DNA of 64,000 nt, taken from NCBI RefSeq assembly GCF_025399195.1, contig NW_026252105.1, positions 279,651 through 343,650 on the forward strand, written 5' to 3'. The position numbers and the translations under genes were made by a program. This stretch comes from Umbelopsis ramanniana AG. Its lineage: Eukaryota > Mucoromycota > Umbelopsidomycetes > Umbelopsidales > Umbelopsidaceae. Of this stretch, positions 11,702 through 23,452 are shown in pieces; position 1 is the stretch's first letter; each line of letters begins with the position of its first letter. A model generated the notes under the pieces. That model was not told the origin of the DNA, made no database searches, and worked only from the letters and a program-made list of their open reading frames with translations.

Positions 11702-13577
11702 ATGCTCAGCCTCCGAAAGAAAAGCCGTCCCAAATTTTTTGAGTCCATGGTTGCTTTCCCTTCCTCCGCTATGCCGACCATACTAGACCGTGACATGCCT
11801 GAATGTCCGGTCAGAATTGCATCCACTCCACCCAATTCAGACGATGACCCCTTCAATATGCGAAAACTTTCGGCTTTTGTTAAGGCTTCTCGGAAACAAG
11901 ACTTTTGGTTAGAACTGGCCATATGGGATAGGATATACTACAAGAACGTCAACCAGCACAGACAGTCCCATTACTTTAAGAAATTCGGTGAGGTATGTTT
12001 AAGATAGATATATCTTTATGACTTGTGTTCATTGGACTTGATGTTGGTATTGATCTTTTTTGGGTTTTGGTAATACAATTTGTAGGTGCGGAGATTGATG
12101 AAACGGCTGAAAGAAATTAATCCGTCGGCTGAGGTAGCAAAGCTGTATACTTCATTCTATAACGAAACACCGTAAGAAATTTTCAAAAGAAGGGTACACA
12201 TCAATATAAGACATCCACTCATTTTCTCTAAGTCTTGCAAAATGCAAAGGAAATCCTACAACATCACCAACTCTCGAATATGCCAATTACAGCCTGCATA
12301 GAATAATATCGGCAGCGTTGTTGATAGATCGGGCAAGTTTGAAAATCAAGAAAAGGATTACTTAAAAACTCTTTACTAATGCGAGGTATCTCGAATAGAT
12401 TCAAGTGCTTTCTATTGAGACATATAGGTAGCTAACTATCATATATATTACACCAAAGCGAACATTCCACCACTAACCCTGTTAACAGAGCACACCAGCA
12501 TCTCCTGAACAAGAAATACTTTATCCCTCTAACGCTGGTCATTATGGGGCTCTGTAGCAGGACGTTTCTAACTTGTAAACAATGGGGTGTTGAAATAGAC
12601 GACTATTATGACCTTATGATAGACTGGAAGCAAAAGTTCCCTACCGACACAAAGAACACATCGCTTTCTTATTCAGACATTGACAAAACCACCATGAAAC
12701 AGGCGAGGAAGAAGGCGTCTGGGGAGTTTAGCCAGCGACGGTAAGTGCGGTCTGATACGAACATACATCACCTTTGAATAATGGCTTATATATCCTGCTT
12801 CCAGAATATCTGAATTCAAACCTGTTCATCTTGAGTCTGGAAATGTTTCAGCTGATATCCGTGAAACTTTTTTGGACACGTCGATAGAAGATACAGTGAG
12901 TCGAATTGCAAAAGAAAATGGTCTTAAAGGAGATATTGCTATGGAAGATTATGGAGGTTTGTAGTAATTTGCATGATTCAATATGGAGTAGGTAAATTCG
13001 TCCTCTGATGGAAGAGTTTTGTTTGGTTTAGAAATATTGACCCGGGATTCCACTGAACCCAAAATGGAAGGCAAGCCAATGGATTATGGAGGTATATACA
13101 TTCACGCACATTGCGAATTCTTGTCACCGCCATACTTACAATTTATGAAAATAATTACATCTATATTCAGAAATTGTGCTCCGTGATGATACAGTTGCTG
13201 AAGAGGAAAACATAATCAAAGTGATATCGGAACCGAATTCTACATCGCAAGAGAATGCTCACGAAATGAAGCAGAAGACGGGTATGAAGCGAAAGTCAAA
13301 GGATGAGGATGAACCTTATGTGGTTGTCAAGGACGCGGTGTCTATAGCGGAAAAGCAAAAGAAGAAAAAGAAACGAAAGATGGCAGCAAATGAACAAGTT
13401 AAATACAATGACGGCGCCAAGAGCCAAAAGAAGAGCGCAAGCAGCAGCTCATTATCAAACAATGGAAAAGCTGAAATGAAAGAAAAGGTGAAGACGAAGG
13501 TGCAGCAGGCGTCAACCTCGGATAAGAAATCGAAAGGATCCAGAAAGGATGAGATTGACGACATTTTTGGGTTCTAA
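11702..13577 (+). CDS. NEPRO-like nucleolar protein (DUF4477-type N-terminal domain)
   Basis: Eight exons (11702-11992, 12086-12171, 12233-12332, 12399-12427, 12489-12740, 12805-12956, 13032-13091, 13171-13577) encode 458 residues. The segment WDRIYYKNVNQHRQSHYFKK resembles the core of the nucleolus and neural progenitor protein domain, related to the RNase MRP subunit Rmp1; helical segments follow, then a Lys/Ser-rich tail (KKKKKRK) ending in DEIDDIFGF. A role in RNase MRP/P or pre-rRNA processing in the nucleolus is inferred. One intron (12333-12398) starts with GC. Exon 4 is only 29 bases. Exons 6/7 and 7/8 meet at near-identical sequence (DYGE followed by I-x-x-R-D-x-T), so exon 7 looks like a small duplication. 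A second in-frame ATG at 11747 is an alternative start. Confidence 0.8.
12333..12398 (+). other. GC-AG intron in the NEPRO-like gene
   Basis: The donor is GCAAGT and the acceptor GAATAG. Using it keeps the frame as ALLIDR joined to IQVLSIETYR; reading through meets a stop codon within 13 codons, and no GT donor in the region preserves the frame. Confidence 0.75.
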
Positions 13578-13627
13578 AATGACAAGTCCATTGAAGCTTG
13601 CATACCCGAACTTCATTTGCCCTAATT

Positions 13628-16600
13628 TCAAATCGGTTCTGGCTCATCAACCGGCTGCCATGGTGCCACAGTGTCCATTAGAGGATTCCGTGACTTGATA
13701 TCGCCTGTGGTGCGGTTGAAAGACCAAGGCGGTGTAGGACCGGCAGAGACAATGTCCAAGTGACTTCTTGGATATTGCGGTTTGGGTAACGAAAGTGTGT
13801 AGTTTGAACGTAATAAATTGATACCCGGCGCCTTATTCTCGTTTTTTGAATCACCTCGCTGTACATTCGATTCTGGTTCATCCATTGTGCGTCCTTCCCA
13901 AAATTCATCGGACCATATCATGGATCGACCCTTGACTTCAAGTTCCGATTGGCTACTTGTAGTTAAGTGTCCTTCGTGACTATCCTGCGAGTCATCCACA
14001 GACCCTCTCTTCCAGGTAAAAGACCATAAATTCTTGTTTTCCTTCCTTTCAGAGGAAGCAGAGGCTTCTGTGACCACAGCTGTACATTTTGGAGAAGCAT
14101 CACCTTTCACCTTATCCGCAGCAGGCATAGGGTCGTCTCCACTGGTACAGGGGTTGTCACTGTCGTAACTACCAGAACTGCTACGAAAACCGCCTAGACT
14201 GCTAGTCTTGAACGTAATGATTGAGCTTGTGCTGCTAGCACTCATAGTAGTGGTGTTAGAGTTGTAGGACGATGTGAGCTGTGTTGAACTTTCCGAGTTG
14301 CTACGCGGCTTTTGGGATGGTTCTCGGGTCATACTAAGCTCATCGATGACTTTTTCAGCAACCCAAGATCTCGTGAGCTGAAAATCAAACTCATCAATAT
14401 TCCAATTTCATATGAGCGAAGGTTACCTTTCTTGCATCTATACACTCACCAAATATTGTGTTATGACGACTTGTTGCATTGGCACCGGCATATCTTCCTT
14501 ATCGTCCTCAGAGGTTGGAAGACCAAGCTTGTTGTTAGAAGCGCTTTTAAGGGCATCAGAGAGCCTGGTTCTCCTTGATTTATACATGGACTTTACGAAT
14601 TGAGATGGAATCGATGGCAAGTAATCTGGGCATTTTTGATAATACTCAAAGTTGCGAGCCAGTTCTACAAACCGCTGGTCTTGCTTCAGCATCAGTTTCT
14701 CGGTAGCAGATATGTCGGACGGTGCCATCATCGACTCCATCTTATGTGCTACTGCATCCTTACTCTTGGATCGTGTTGTAGGTGTGGAAATACTGGTAGC
14801 AGGTGCTGGCCCACGATAGCTCTTGATGAAGGCAATGATATACGTTACATCGTGTATGAAGGTCCCAAGGAATGGAACGATCGGCTTTGTAACTCTGAGA
14901 ACATCCGCTGACTTCTGTTCGATTTCCAACATGTTGCGTATTCTATCGCGGTATCTACGATAATTGCAACTTTCAGACATGATGCTATTTAGCATGTCTA
15001 ATCTTGCTAAACTCTTTTTGGGTATAAATGACCATGTCCGTTTCAGCCGTTGGATGGGAGGTGTACCGAGGGAAGACACGATGGCTTTCAATGTTTGAAA
15101 ATTTCGAAGTTCTAAGCATTTACTTGCGATCTTAATCCAATGGTTAACATGTTGGGCCCGCACTGACGCCTCTTGTGGAAGAAGAATACAATGCTCTATA
15201 TATCTTGTGAGATAATTGAAGAAATCCGTCGACGCTACAATATTGGGGTGAGGAGCCTTTGCGCTATGTTCTATCAAAGCGTCGGTTCGAATAGCACGGA
15301 AGATTGAGGAATCAATCAGTGTAAGCTGATAGGCTACCATATTTGGACGGAATTGCAGAATGGATTGAACCATAGCTGCCGACACATTAAGGGTGTGCAA
15401 CTGATTGATAATTACTTTATGATCTGGAATGTATGCCTTCTTTTGCGATGGATCACCGTCACCCGGATCGGATCTTTGAACTAGCAGATGCAGCTTTTGT
15501 TCGGGTATATAAGAAGCGGTGGCACTGTTTTCGTATGAATCACTCTCAGATCTATCAGTCAATGCTGCGTCTTGATCTTGAAAGTGCTTATAAACGACCT
15601 GTAGTGGGGGGATTGGTATTTTCGGTATGTTGTCGTTGCTCCTTTGCGTACCAGGAACTATCAGGTTATCTTCCTGTAACATTTGCGCAGGTACGGTTTG
15701 TGATACATCAACAGAATTGTCAAAGTGGAAAGACGAGTTTGCTAGACTGTCAAGAGAAAACCAAGCAAGATTTGAGTTTTGTGCACTCTTGTCAATGGCT
15801 CGATTCTCTCCTCGCGATAAGTGAGGGATCGACAGCATGCCTTTGATCGTGCTGGCTCGTCGACCATTCAACGCTGAGTGCTGCGGAGACGGTCTTCCGA
15901 GGTTGGGCGAGGACGCTCGTCTATAAATAACAGTATCTAGTTTTCGCCTCAACGTCGCTACAGATCCTATATTATCAAATCATCAATCTAGTATCCCATC
16001 ATGTCAATATTCACTTATCGTTTCCCAGACGTACCTTGAGGGGATACCATAGCTGCTTGATGTCGAGGAGGTTCTGGTTTCGTATGGTTGTCAGATTTGT
16101 CGAACACAATGGACTCTGGGCTTTCTTGAAACGGAGTCGAAGGGTCCAGGCTACTCTCCGGAATTGTCACTTGAAACTGTGGAATATTCAGTTTTGGCGT
16201 ACCCAAATATCCTCGTCCAGTTGATAAGCTCCTCTGCATAAATATACCCTGTGGTTTAGTTGGTAAATTTACCAGGGACGTGTCGACTGGCTTCCTCTTC
16301 AATATTTTCGGTTTGGGCGGCACAGGCGGTGGTGACTTTGGAGATGGTGATAGTGGTATGCTCGACATGTTTTGGATGTTTGTGTTGCATAATGTGTTTT
16401 TGATGGATTCAGCGCTCTGTAAACACTGACGTGCTAAAGCGAAGCATTCTGAAGAAGGGCTGGAGGTGGATAAAATCACTTGAAGGGAAAAAGTTTTTTA
16501 GATGCAGTTTACGTGAGGAAGTCGCGTCCTACCAAACCTTAACTATTTACCTACTTTCATCAGGAAAAGCGACTTTTTTTAACTCTTCACAAATCAGTAA

Positions 16601-16772
16601 CACAGCTTTTATATACAGACGATATGCTTGCTGACCACGAAGAGGTTCACTGTTACTGTCATATTTTCGCAATTCATTGTCAACAAAAATCTCAATAAGA
16701 AGGCTGTACCTTGGGTTGTCCTTCATGTTGTTTAGCCTGAGCTAATGACTGAAATGATGCAATCGCCTCCAT
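13628..16772 (-). CDS. RasGEF (CDC25-homology) protein with N-terminal MIT-like hairpin
   Basis: Five exons (16710-16772, 16555-16630, 16035-16478, 14450-15966, 13628-14377) give 949 residues. The first 45 residues form two amphipathic helices (AIASFQSLAQAKQHEG, then QAYRLYIKAVLLICEELKK) resembling an MIT/TPR-like hairpin. A proline-rich stretch (SPPPVPPKPK) could bind SH3 domains. The RasGEF catalytic domain lies about residues 400-645, with YQLTLIDSSIFRAI, NHWIKIASKCLELRNFQTLKAI and PIVPFLGTFIHDVTYI, the last holding the catalytic-hairpin region. The tail is Ser-rich. It should load a Ras-family GTPase with GTP. The gene diverges from a RasGAP gene and converges with the NEPRO-like gene with only 50 bases between stop codons. 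An upstream noncoding exon is possible. Confidence 0.88.
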
Positions 16773-17853
16773 GAACTTTTCGATATAATGGCTGGGATAA
16801 AACTACAAGCAGCCGCTATCATAGACGTTAGTGCACAAACTCATGCGCCTCAGCCGGTCGACTGATTTGTGTAAAAAAAGATTGAAGAGAAGTTGATATC
16901 GCTTTGAGATATAGTGCTACGACTTCAATAACAGCAGTAATATGAATTTGTTGTTGACGAGGAAAGAAAGATAATGGCTGGGAAGGCGCGATGCCAAAAA
17001 ACAAAGTGTGTTACAAGGCGATATGACCCCTGTCCAACCCCCTTCAAAATTGGGGACTTGAGACGGTGTAAGTTTGGAGACAGAAGCAGAAAAAATAAAA
17101 TGTGCGCTTGAATACAATATATTTGTCAAGACTTCCGAACAATCACCACTGCACGTAGAAAAAACAATGACCACGCATGGAATTTACCTAGCACCATAGA
17201 GATTACTCAATGATTTTTTTTTATCACGATTACCCTCGAAGGAGGGACCTGATAATCTTCACAGTAATGTAAAAATCGAATCAGGTATAGGTAGTTCATA
17301 AAGCAAACTAAACAATGTTACCCTCATTTCGTCAAATGGATGGTGCCCATCGTTTAAGAATCTGTTTAATGGTTTTAAGCCGCATGCAGGCGCGGGTCAA
17401 TGCTGAAACCAGCCAAGATCAACAACTGTGTGTGACCTTTTTATTTTTTTGATATGGTGTGGGATCGACAGTTTGCGAGCAGCGTGGCTTCAATTCACAA
17501 AGGATCGCATTTGAAAACATCTTCAAAAATGAAACGTCCATCTAGGACAAGGCACGATAACTAACATGAGATATTTCATAAATCCAAGGTCGTCTCCCAT
17601 TTGCCATGGTTTTACTAGCCATTAGTTGACTTGACCCTGTAACCCGAAAATTCACTCCTTGGACGTTCTCCGTGAGGTTCTACATTACTGTACTTGTGTG
17701 AGCGATTCACATCTCCTGATTGAAATCCATCCCTCGAAGTTGCTTTTTTTTTCTGTCCAAATAAAATCTGGTGTCGCAAAACGACCTAAAGTACCAGTTG
17801 GGGTGACCCAGCATTCAATAGCTCCCTTTCCATTTTACCTCACCTTTTTTTTG
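16773..17853. other. Shared upstream region of RasGEF and RasGAP genes
   Basis: About 1.1 kb separates the two divergent start codons. It has several short T and A runs and no supported coding sequence. A C/T-rich run with long T tracts precedes the RasGAP ATG, as in a 5' UTR. First, noncoding exons for either gene could lie here. Confidence 0.5.
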
Positions 17854-20800
17854 ATGTACACTCTCCATCAACCACAACCCGTACAGCTCCCGCCAAACAC
17901 CTATGCAGGACGCGATTTCCTCTACAGTCGCTCAAACCATGTTAACGATAAATACTCTCCCCCATTCTTTGAAGAGCACTCCTTAAATCAAATCTCGCAA
18001 AATAAGAATTTAACCCATTCCCGCTCATTATCATCATTACCTGAATCCAACCATCCGGAACTAAAATTAATTCCTGTCGATGAACTATACAATGACTCTG
18101 CAGCCTTTCGAGAATATATTGCAGACCATGAATCGTCCATAGCAAAATCTGGAGTGTTTACAGACGCCCTTGCCGAAGTGTTTGAGGCTGGCAAATGTAA
18201 GTACGGATTTGGCGGCAATGGATGGCTAGAGTGGCCCTAACGCCTCTTTATTTTGTCCGGTCACAAGTGTTTGAAAAGTCCGTCCAGATTTTGGCATTGG
18301 CCATTTCAGATCTAATAACCGACAAATATTTTGAGTTGGAAGGTTTGTATGAAAGTTTACAATGTTGAAACCCAACACTTCAGCAGGGGTCCTGACTTGA
18401 GATTTTCACATCATCAGAAAAATCAGACGCTCTCTTATCGAATGTCGCCAACTTGATGGAAACGTTTGAAGAACGTCAGAATTCTGTTACTGAAACGTTA
18501 ACTCATTTTTTGGAAGGTAGATTGCCACCGTGCTGCCGATCATTTGAAGTCTAGGCTCCGCTAACATCAGGTGGGATTTTTTAATAGATCTTCAAAACAG
18601 AAAGAAGAAATCTGAAGAGATGCTAAAGGTATGAGAACATATGGGCGACAAAAACTATAGTTCCATAATTGAACCTTCATTCTCTTTACAGAAATTGGCA
18701 CCCTCTGTGACAGCCAGTCGGACGGAATACGAAACTTCTCTAGAGCACTATGAATTAGTGAATAACAACAGAACAGATGTCGCCTCCATGAAGACTTACC
18801 AGGTTAATATTGAATGGAGGAGCCTAAAAATTGTGAAGTGCATTTTTAACCGCCTTTTGATCCTTTCAGGAAGATGCGTTGGCAGTATTCTCCTCGAAGG
18901 AAAAGCTGTGCAAAGTATCCTTTGAATACTCTTGGGAACTGACAAGGACAGTCCGGTTACTAAAGCACAACGAGCGATACGATGTCAGTTTAATCAAAAA
19001 TTTATCAGTTGCAGAAGAAAAACAATTTGTGACTAATATACTGTGCATCAAACATCCAACAGATCCTTAAAGTTATTCAGCTGGTACACAATTTCCACAG
19101 AGGACCTTCAAGTTTTCTGGAAGACATGCTTCAGACTTTTGGTGAGCTAGGCTTCCATCATTTCCTTCAAAATAAGCATTCAGGTGAATTCTCAGAAGAT
19201 GGCAGGGCAAATAAGGTAAGCTTAATCTGCTTTTCTCTTAGTTCATACCGTTCATAAGCGTTGTTGACGGACGTACCACACAACCTAGCCCCTTGATTCA
19301 TCCGCCAATACAAATCTCCAGCTGAACGTGAGCATGGTTGAAGAGGTAAATAAATTGATGGTATATTGACATTAAACAATTGCTCTCTTTTTCTTACTTT
19401 ACTACAGTTTGAGATGCAAGAAAAACGTCTTCACAAAAGCCTTAGCACTTACTATGAAGAGCTGCGAGCAATGTGTTTAGAGAAAATCTATGGAAGATCA
19501 TGCAAAGGTTACCATTATCAGCATTCAGATACGGTAACGCACCAGACGACTCATTACAATGACCGTTCTTATGGCTCTGTGTCAAGTTCACCACCTCCAG
19601 TCACTCCGAGATCACCCCAGCCCAACCACTTATACGCCCGAAATGAACAGCCGCCAATGGATATGGCCATGATCAATCGGACAAGTATCCGTGGTTATAT
19701 GTACAAGAAGAGCGTGAAAAACGATGTATCGATTTGGAGACGGCGCTATTTTTATCTGATGACCCCTGAAGGCCGGTTGATGCAATATGAAGACGATCAG
19801 GTGCGAAAATGGTTCGGCTTGTTTGTTGGCATTACTAACCTAAAGTGGGATTCTGACAATTTGCCACCCAGGATGACACGGTGATATCAGAAATTCGGTT
19901 CAGCACTGTTTCTATTATTCCTTTGGTGGAGGATAGAGAAAAGGTCATATGCGTCACCTCGGCTGACGGAAAGTAAGAACCATTGAATTGAATTATGGTT
20001 CAAATTTGTCTATATCAGATTTCATAACACTGTTTATAGGGAGGTACTGTTACACACCGACTATGATAATGAGCTTTATGACTGGATGCAAGCACTGACT
20101 ATGTGGCAAAATATTCGCCCACAAGACACAAGGTCTTCCATGATGCCAATGGTAAGAAGTAATCCTCATCATCAGTCATATATCATATACAATACTTACC
20201 TCCTGTTTAGGGTCAGGCAAATGGAAACCGCCAAAAGGTGAAGCCCATGTCGATGAATCGTAAAACAAGCTTTTCAACCGTCTCCAGCGCGCCTTACTCT
20301 GGACATCACTTCAACTCGGCAGTATCCGAAAATTCAGGAATCGCAAGCGTCGACATAGGTTATTTAAACAGCAAACACGGAGCAAAAAATATATTTACCG
20401 CCATGGGTCGACAGAAACCAACCGAATTCCACCCATTCTCGCTATCAAGCCTCTCAATTGATGCCACAGATGCAATGGCCTCGATGGTCACATCCAGAAA
20501 AAGCTTTTGCCGTGGTCCCGGGATAGATGGCGATGTCATCAAGCATGGAAGTGTATATCTGAGAGGTAGGCTCAGTTTGGCTGTTACGATTGGGAAGCAC
20601 TTTTCATGGGTCTAACATCAACAGCAGAGGTGCGCAAAGACAAGAACTTTTCCATCAAGAATAGTTACTGGCGGAAGTTGCACTGTTGGTTCAAGTCGAA
20701 TAACAAATTTGAGCTTTTGGATGGTCCAGTAAGTTGTGTGATCTACCCCCCTCGATTACGCAAAACTATAAAAATCTTACCCATATATCTGTGTTTAGGA

Positions 20801-23418
20801 ATGCAGACAGGTGGATTCCGTTATGATACAGCATCTGAATCGTAACCAAATCTATCTAGTGTCTGATTCGGTATTCAGTACCTTTCATTGTTTTGCCATC
20901 CGAACCTCGCCAATTAGAGCAATCTATCTGGCTGTTGATAATGCAGAAGAATTAGGAAGTTGGGTTACTTTGCTCAAGATTTTTGCCCAGCCCAATGTTT
21001 CTGGATGTGTCAATGGTGCAGAAGCCGATGCCGACTCGTTCTTATATCGCCTGGAGCGAACATTGTATTTACGAGTTTACGAAGGTAAAAACATCTCTGG
21101 AGGAAATCGCGAAAGTTCAAGTGAGTTGTATTGCGAGTTATCTGTTGAAGATGAAGTCTTGGCTATAACTGGAATGCAAAAAAAGACATCCTCACCTGGA
21201 TGGAAAGAGGACTTTAGTTTAAGGTACAATTGCAAATTTTTATATAATGCAAGTAATCTCGCATAGCAAATTAATGTATGAGCGTCTGTAGCAACTTACC
21301 AGAGGTGGCTCAAGGTCTCACTGTTACGCTTGTGAGCAAGTCGAAGTATGGAAAGGACTCTAGAATCGGTTAGTATGACTTTCTGTGCAGGTATTATCAT
21401 CGGTATCTGATCATCCGTTTTTTCTTTCAACAGGGAAGGTGACTCTTTCAGTTGAACAGCTTCAACAGGATAAGCTGATGGGCGAATGGTATCGTGTGCA
21501 AAAAGAGCACAAACAAGGTGCTTTTGCAACTTTGGCTGGACTAAGTGTTCACCATTCCGATTGCATCGGCTCACTGCGTATTGGAACCTTACTCGAGGAG
21601 AGAGTCATTCTACCCATTTGCTCATATAAACCGTTGATTGATGTAAGTAACTATTTAATAATGGATGGTGTGTATGTTGTTACATCAAATTTACGTGCTC
21701 TGTACCAGCTAATGGCCAACTTTGACAATCATATTACTTTCGAACTTGCACGAAAAGCCCCCGATTTGGAATCCTTTGTTTCCAATGCTCTCAACATCTA
21801 TGAGGCCATAGGGCTATCGATACCGTGGATTAAATCTCTTATAGACTATGAGGTCTCTTGTATCAGTGCAGGTTGGTACCATGAATTGAACTCCAGGGTG
21901 AAATGTGAAGTTAGTCTAACTCACTTGTATGTGACATAGATGATGCCAACACGCTCTTTAGGTAACCTTTAACCAATCTAAGAATTGTCGAGTTAAAATG
22001 CGTTTTCTGATATGTTGTTACAGAGGTAACTCTCTGCTTACCAAGGCCATAGATCTTTATATGAGGATGATTGGTAGAAATTTTTTGGAGCAAACTATTG
22101 GAGATACCATACGTGCATTGATCGATAGTAAGGCACACATTGAGGTTGATCCAACCCGAACTCCTAAGGGAGCCAATATCTCAGAGAATTGGAAGCAACT
22201 GTTCCTATACGTTAGATCCCTCTGGAGAGGCATTGAGCTTGGAAAGTGCAAATGTCCCTTGTAAGCACCATGGTTTAAACCTCTGTTCATTTGGTGACAT
22301 TGCTGACGTTTTTACTGACTGTTTATTTCGGTTGCGCTCTAACTATATAACAGACAGCTGCGGTCAATTTTCTCACACTTACGCTGTGCTATTGTCAAGA
22401 AGTTTATCCTAGACGACGAGGAAGAAAGCAACCGTCAAACGATCCGCTACAACTGCGTCAGGTAAGATAAAATGGATTACGTTATGGGGTGAGAATACAA
22501 GTTTTTGGTAACAATCAAATAACCCTTCGTTTCAGTGGATTTATATTTTTGAGGCTGATTTGCCCTGCTATTCCGTCACCAAGGCTATTTGGATTAGTGC
22601 GAGGCAAGTGAGGGAACTTTAGGATTTTATAAAAACGCACCAGACTAACTCATCTATATCGACACCAGATCAACCAGATGCCAAGACAACTAGATCCCTA
22701 ACATTACTAGCAAAATGTCTCATGAGTCTCGCTAACTTGGTAGATCCAAGTTTGAAAGAACCATGGATGTCATTTTTGCATCAGTTTATTATGGTAAGCA
22801 ACAACTCGGATGGATATCACAATCAGCACCAAATCTTACACATAGTGTACTTGAAGGAAAACACCAAAAGCCTGATGGAATTTATCAACTTTGTATCAGT
22901 AAGTTTGGTTACATTATAAGCAATGAGATCGGCAGATGTCTAACTTATAAACCAAATTGTTCAAAAAGGTTCAACCCGATGAAGGCGACGACTTGCTAGA
23001 CGACAGCAGAGACTATATTGATAATGCATATTCTAAAATTACAGAACAATTTGCTTTCGAAAAGTTACCTAAAACAACACTGGAAGATATTCCTATACCG
23101 CCGAACAACATCGACTTACCCAAGGAATTATCAAAAATGACCTCCATGATAACGGCATGGGGTAACCAAAACGTGGGAGACAGATTGGCTTCCATCTCAA
23201 AACTGTGCTCTTCCCTCGATAACCGAGGCGCAAGATATCGTAAAGGAGCAATGTACAACGCAGACGAAAGTAGCACGCATTCAAAGCAATCTTCCCTCTC
23301 CCACAAAGGTGCAAGTACCATGTTCTCTTGCAATTACTCGGATACCGAACAGTCGACTGAGCAATTGGAAGTTGGCTCAGTAACAATTAGCAGTCCAATG
23401 CCTGAAAAGCTACGCTGA
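17854..23418 (+). CDS. BAR-PH-PH-C2-RasGAP protein
   Basis: I can thread 25 exons in frame to 1,301 residues. From the N terminus: a helical BAR-like region (about 90-270); a first PH domain with RGYMYKKS and a C-terminal helix ending YDWMQALTMWQ; a second PH domain ending ELGSWVTLLKIF; a C2 domain starting LYLRVYEGKN; and a RasGAP domain with the arginine finger in TLFRGNSLLTKAIDLYM and the FLR motif in GFIFLRLICPAIPSP. The tail is Ser-rich. It should bind curved membrane and phosphoinositides and stimulate GTP hydrolysis by Ras. The codon of the catalytic arginine is split by an intron (AG/A). The exons around 19142-19345 are the least certain. The C-terminal intron at 22604 has a GC donor. 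Confidence 0.88.
22604..22668 (+). other. GC-AG intron in the RasGAP gene
   Basis: The donor GCAAGT follows GGATTAGTGCGAG and the acceptor is ACACCAG. The spliced product reads FGLVRDQPDAKTTRSLTLL, matching the conserved RasGAP run; the nearby GT of GTGAGG would break the frame. Confidence 0.78.
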
Positions 23419-23452
23419 ACCGGTTCCACGCCCTAAGCGGGAACCCCTCTAT

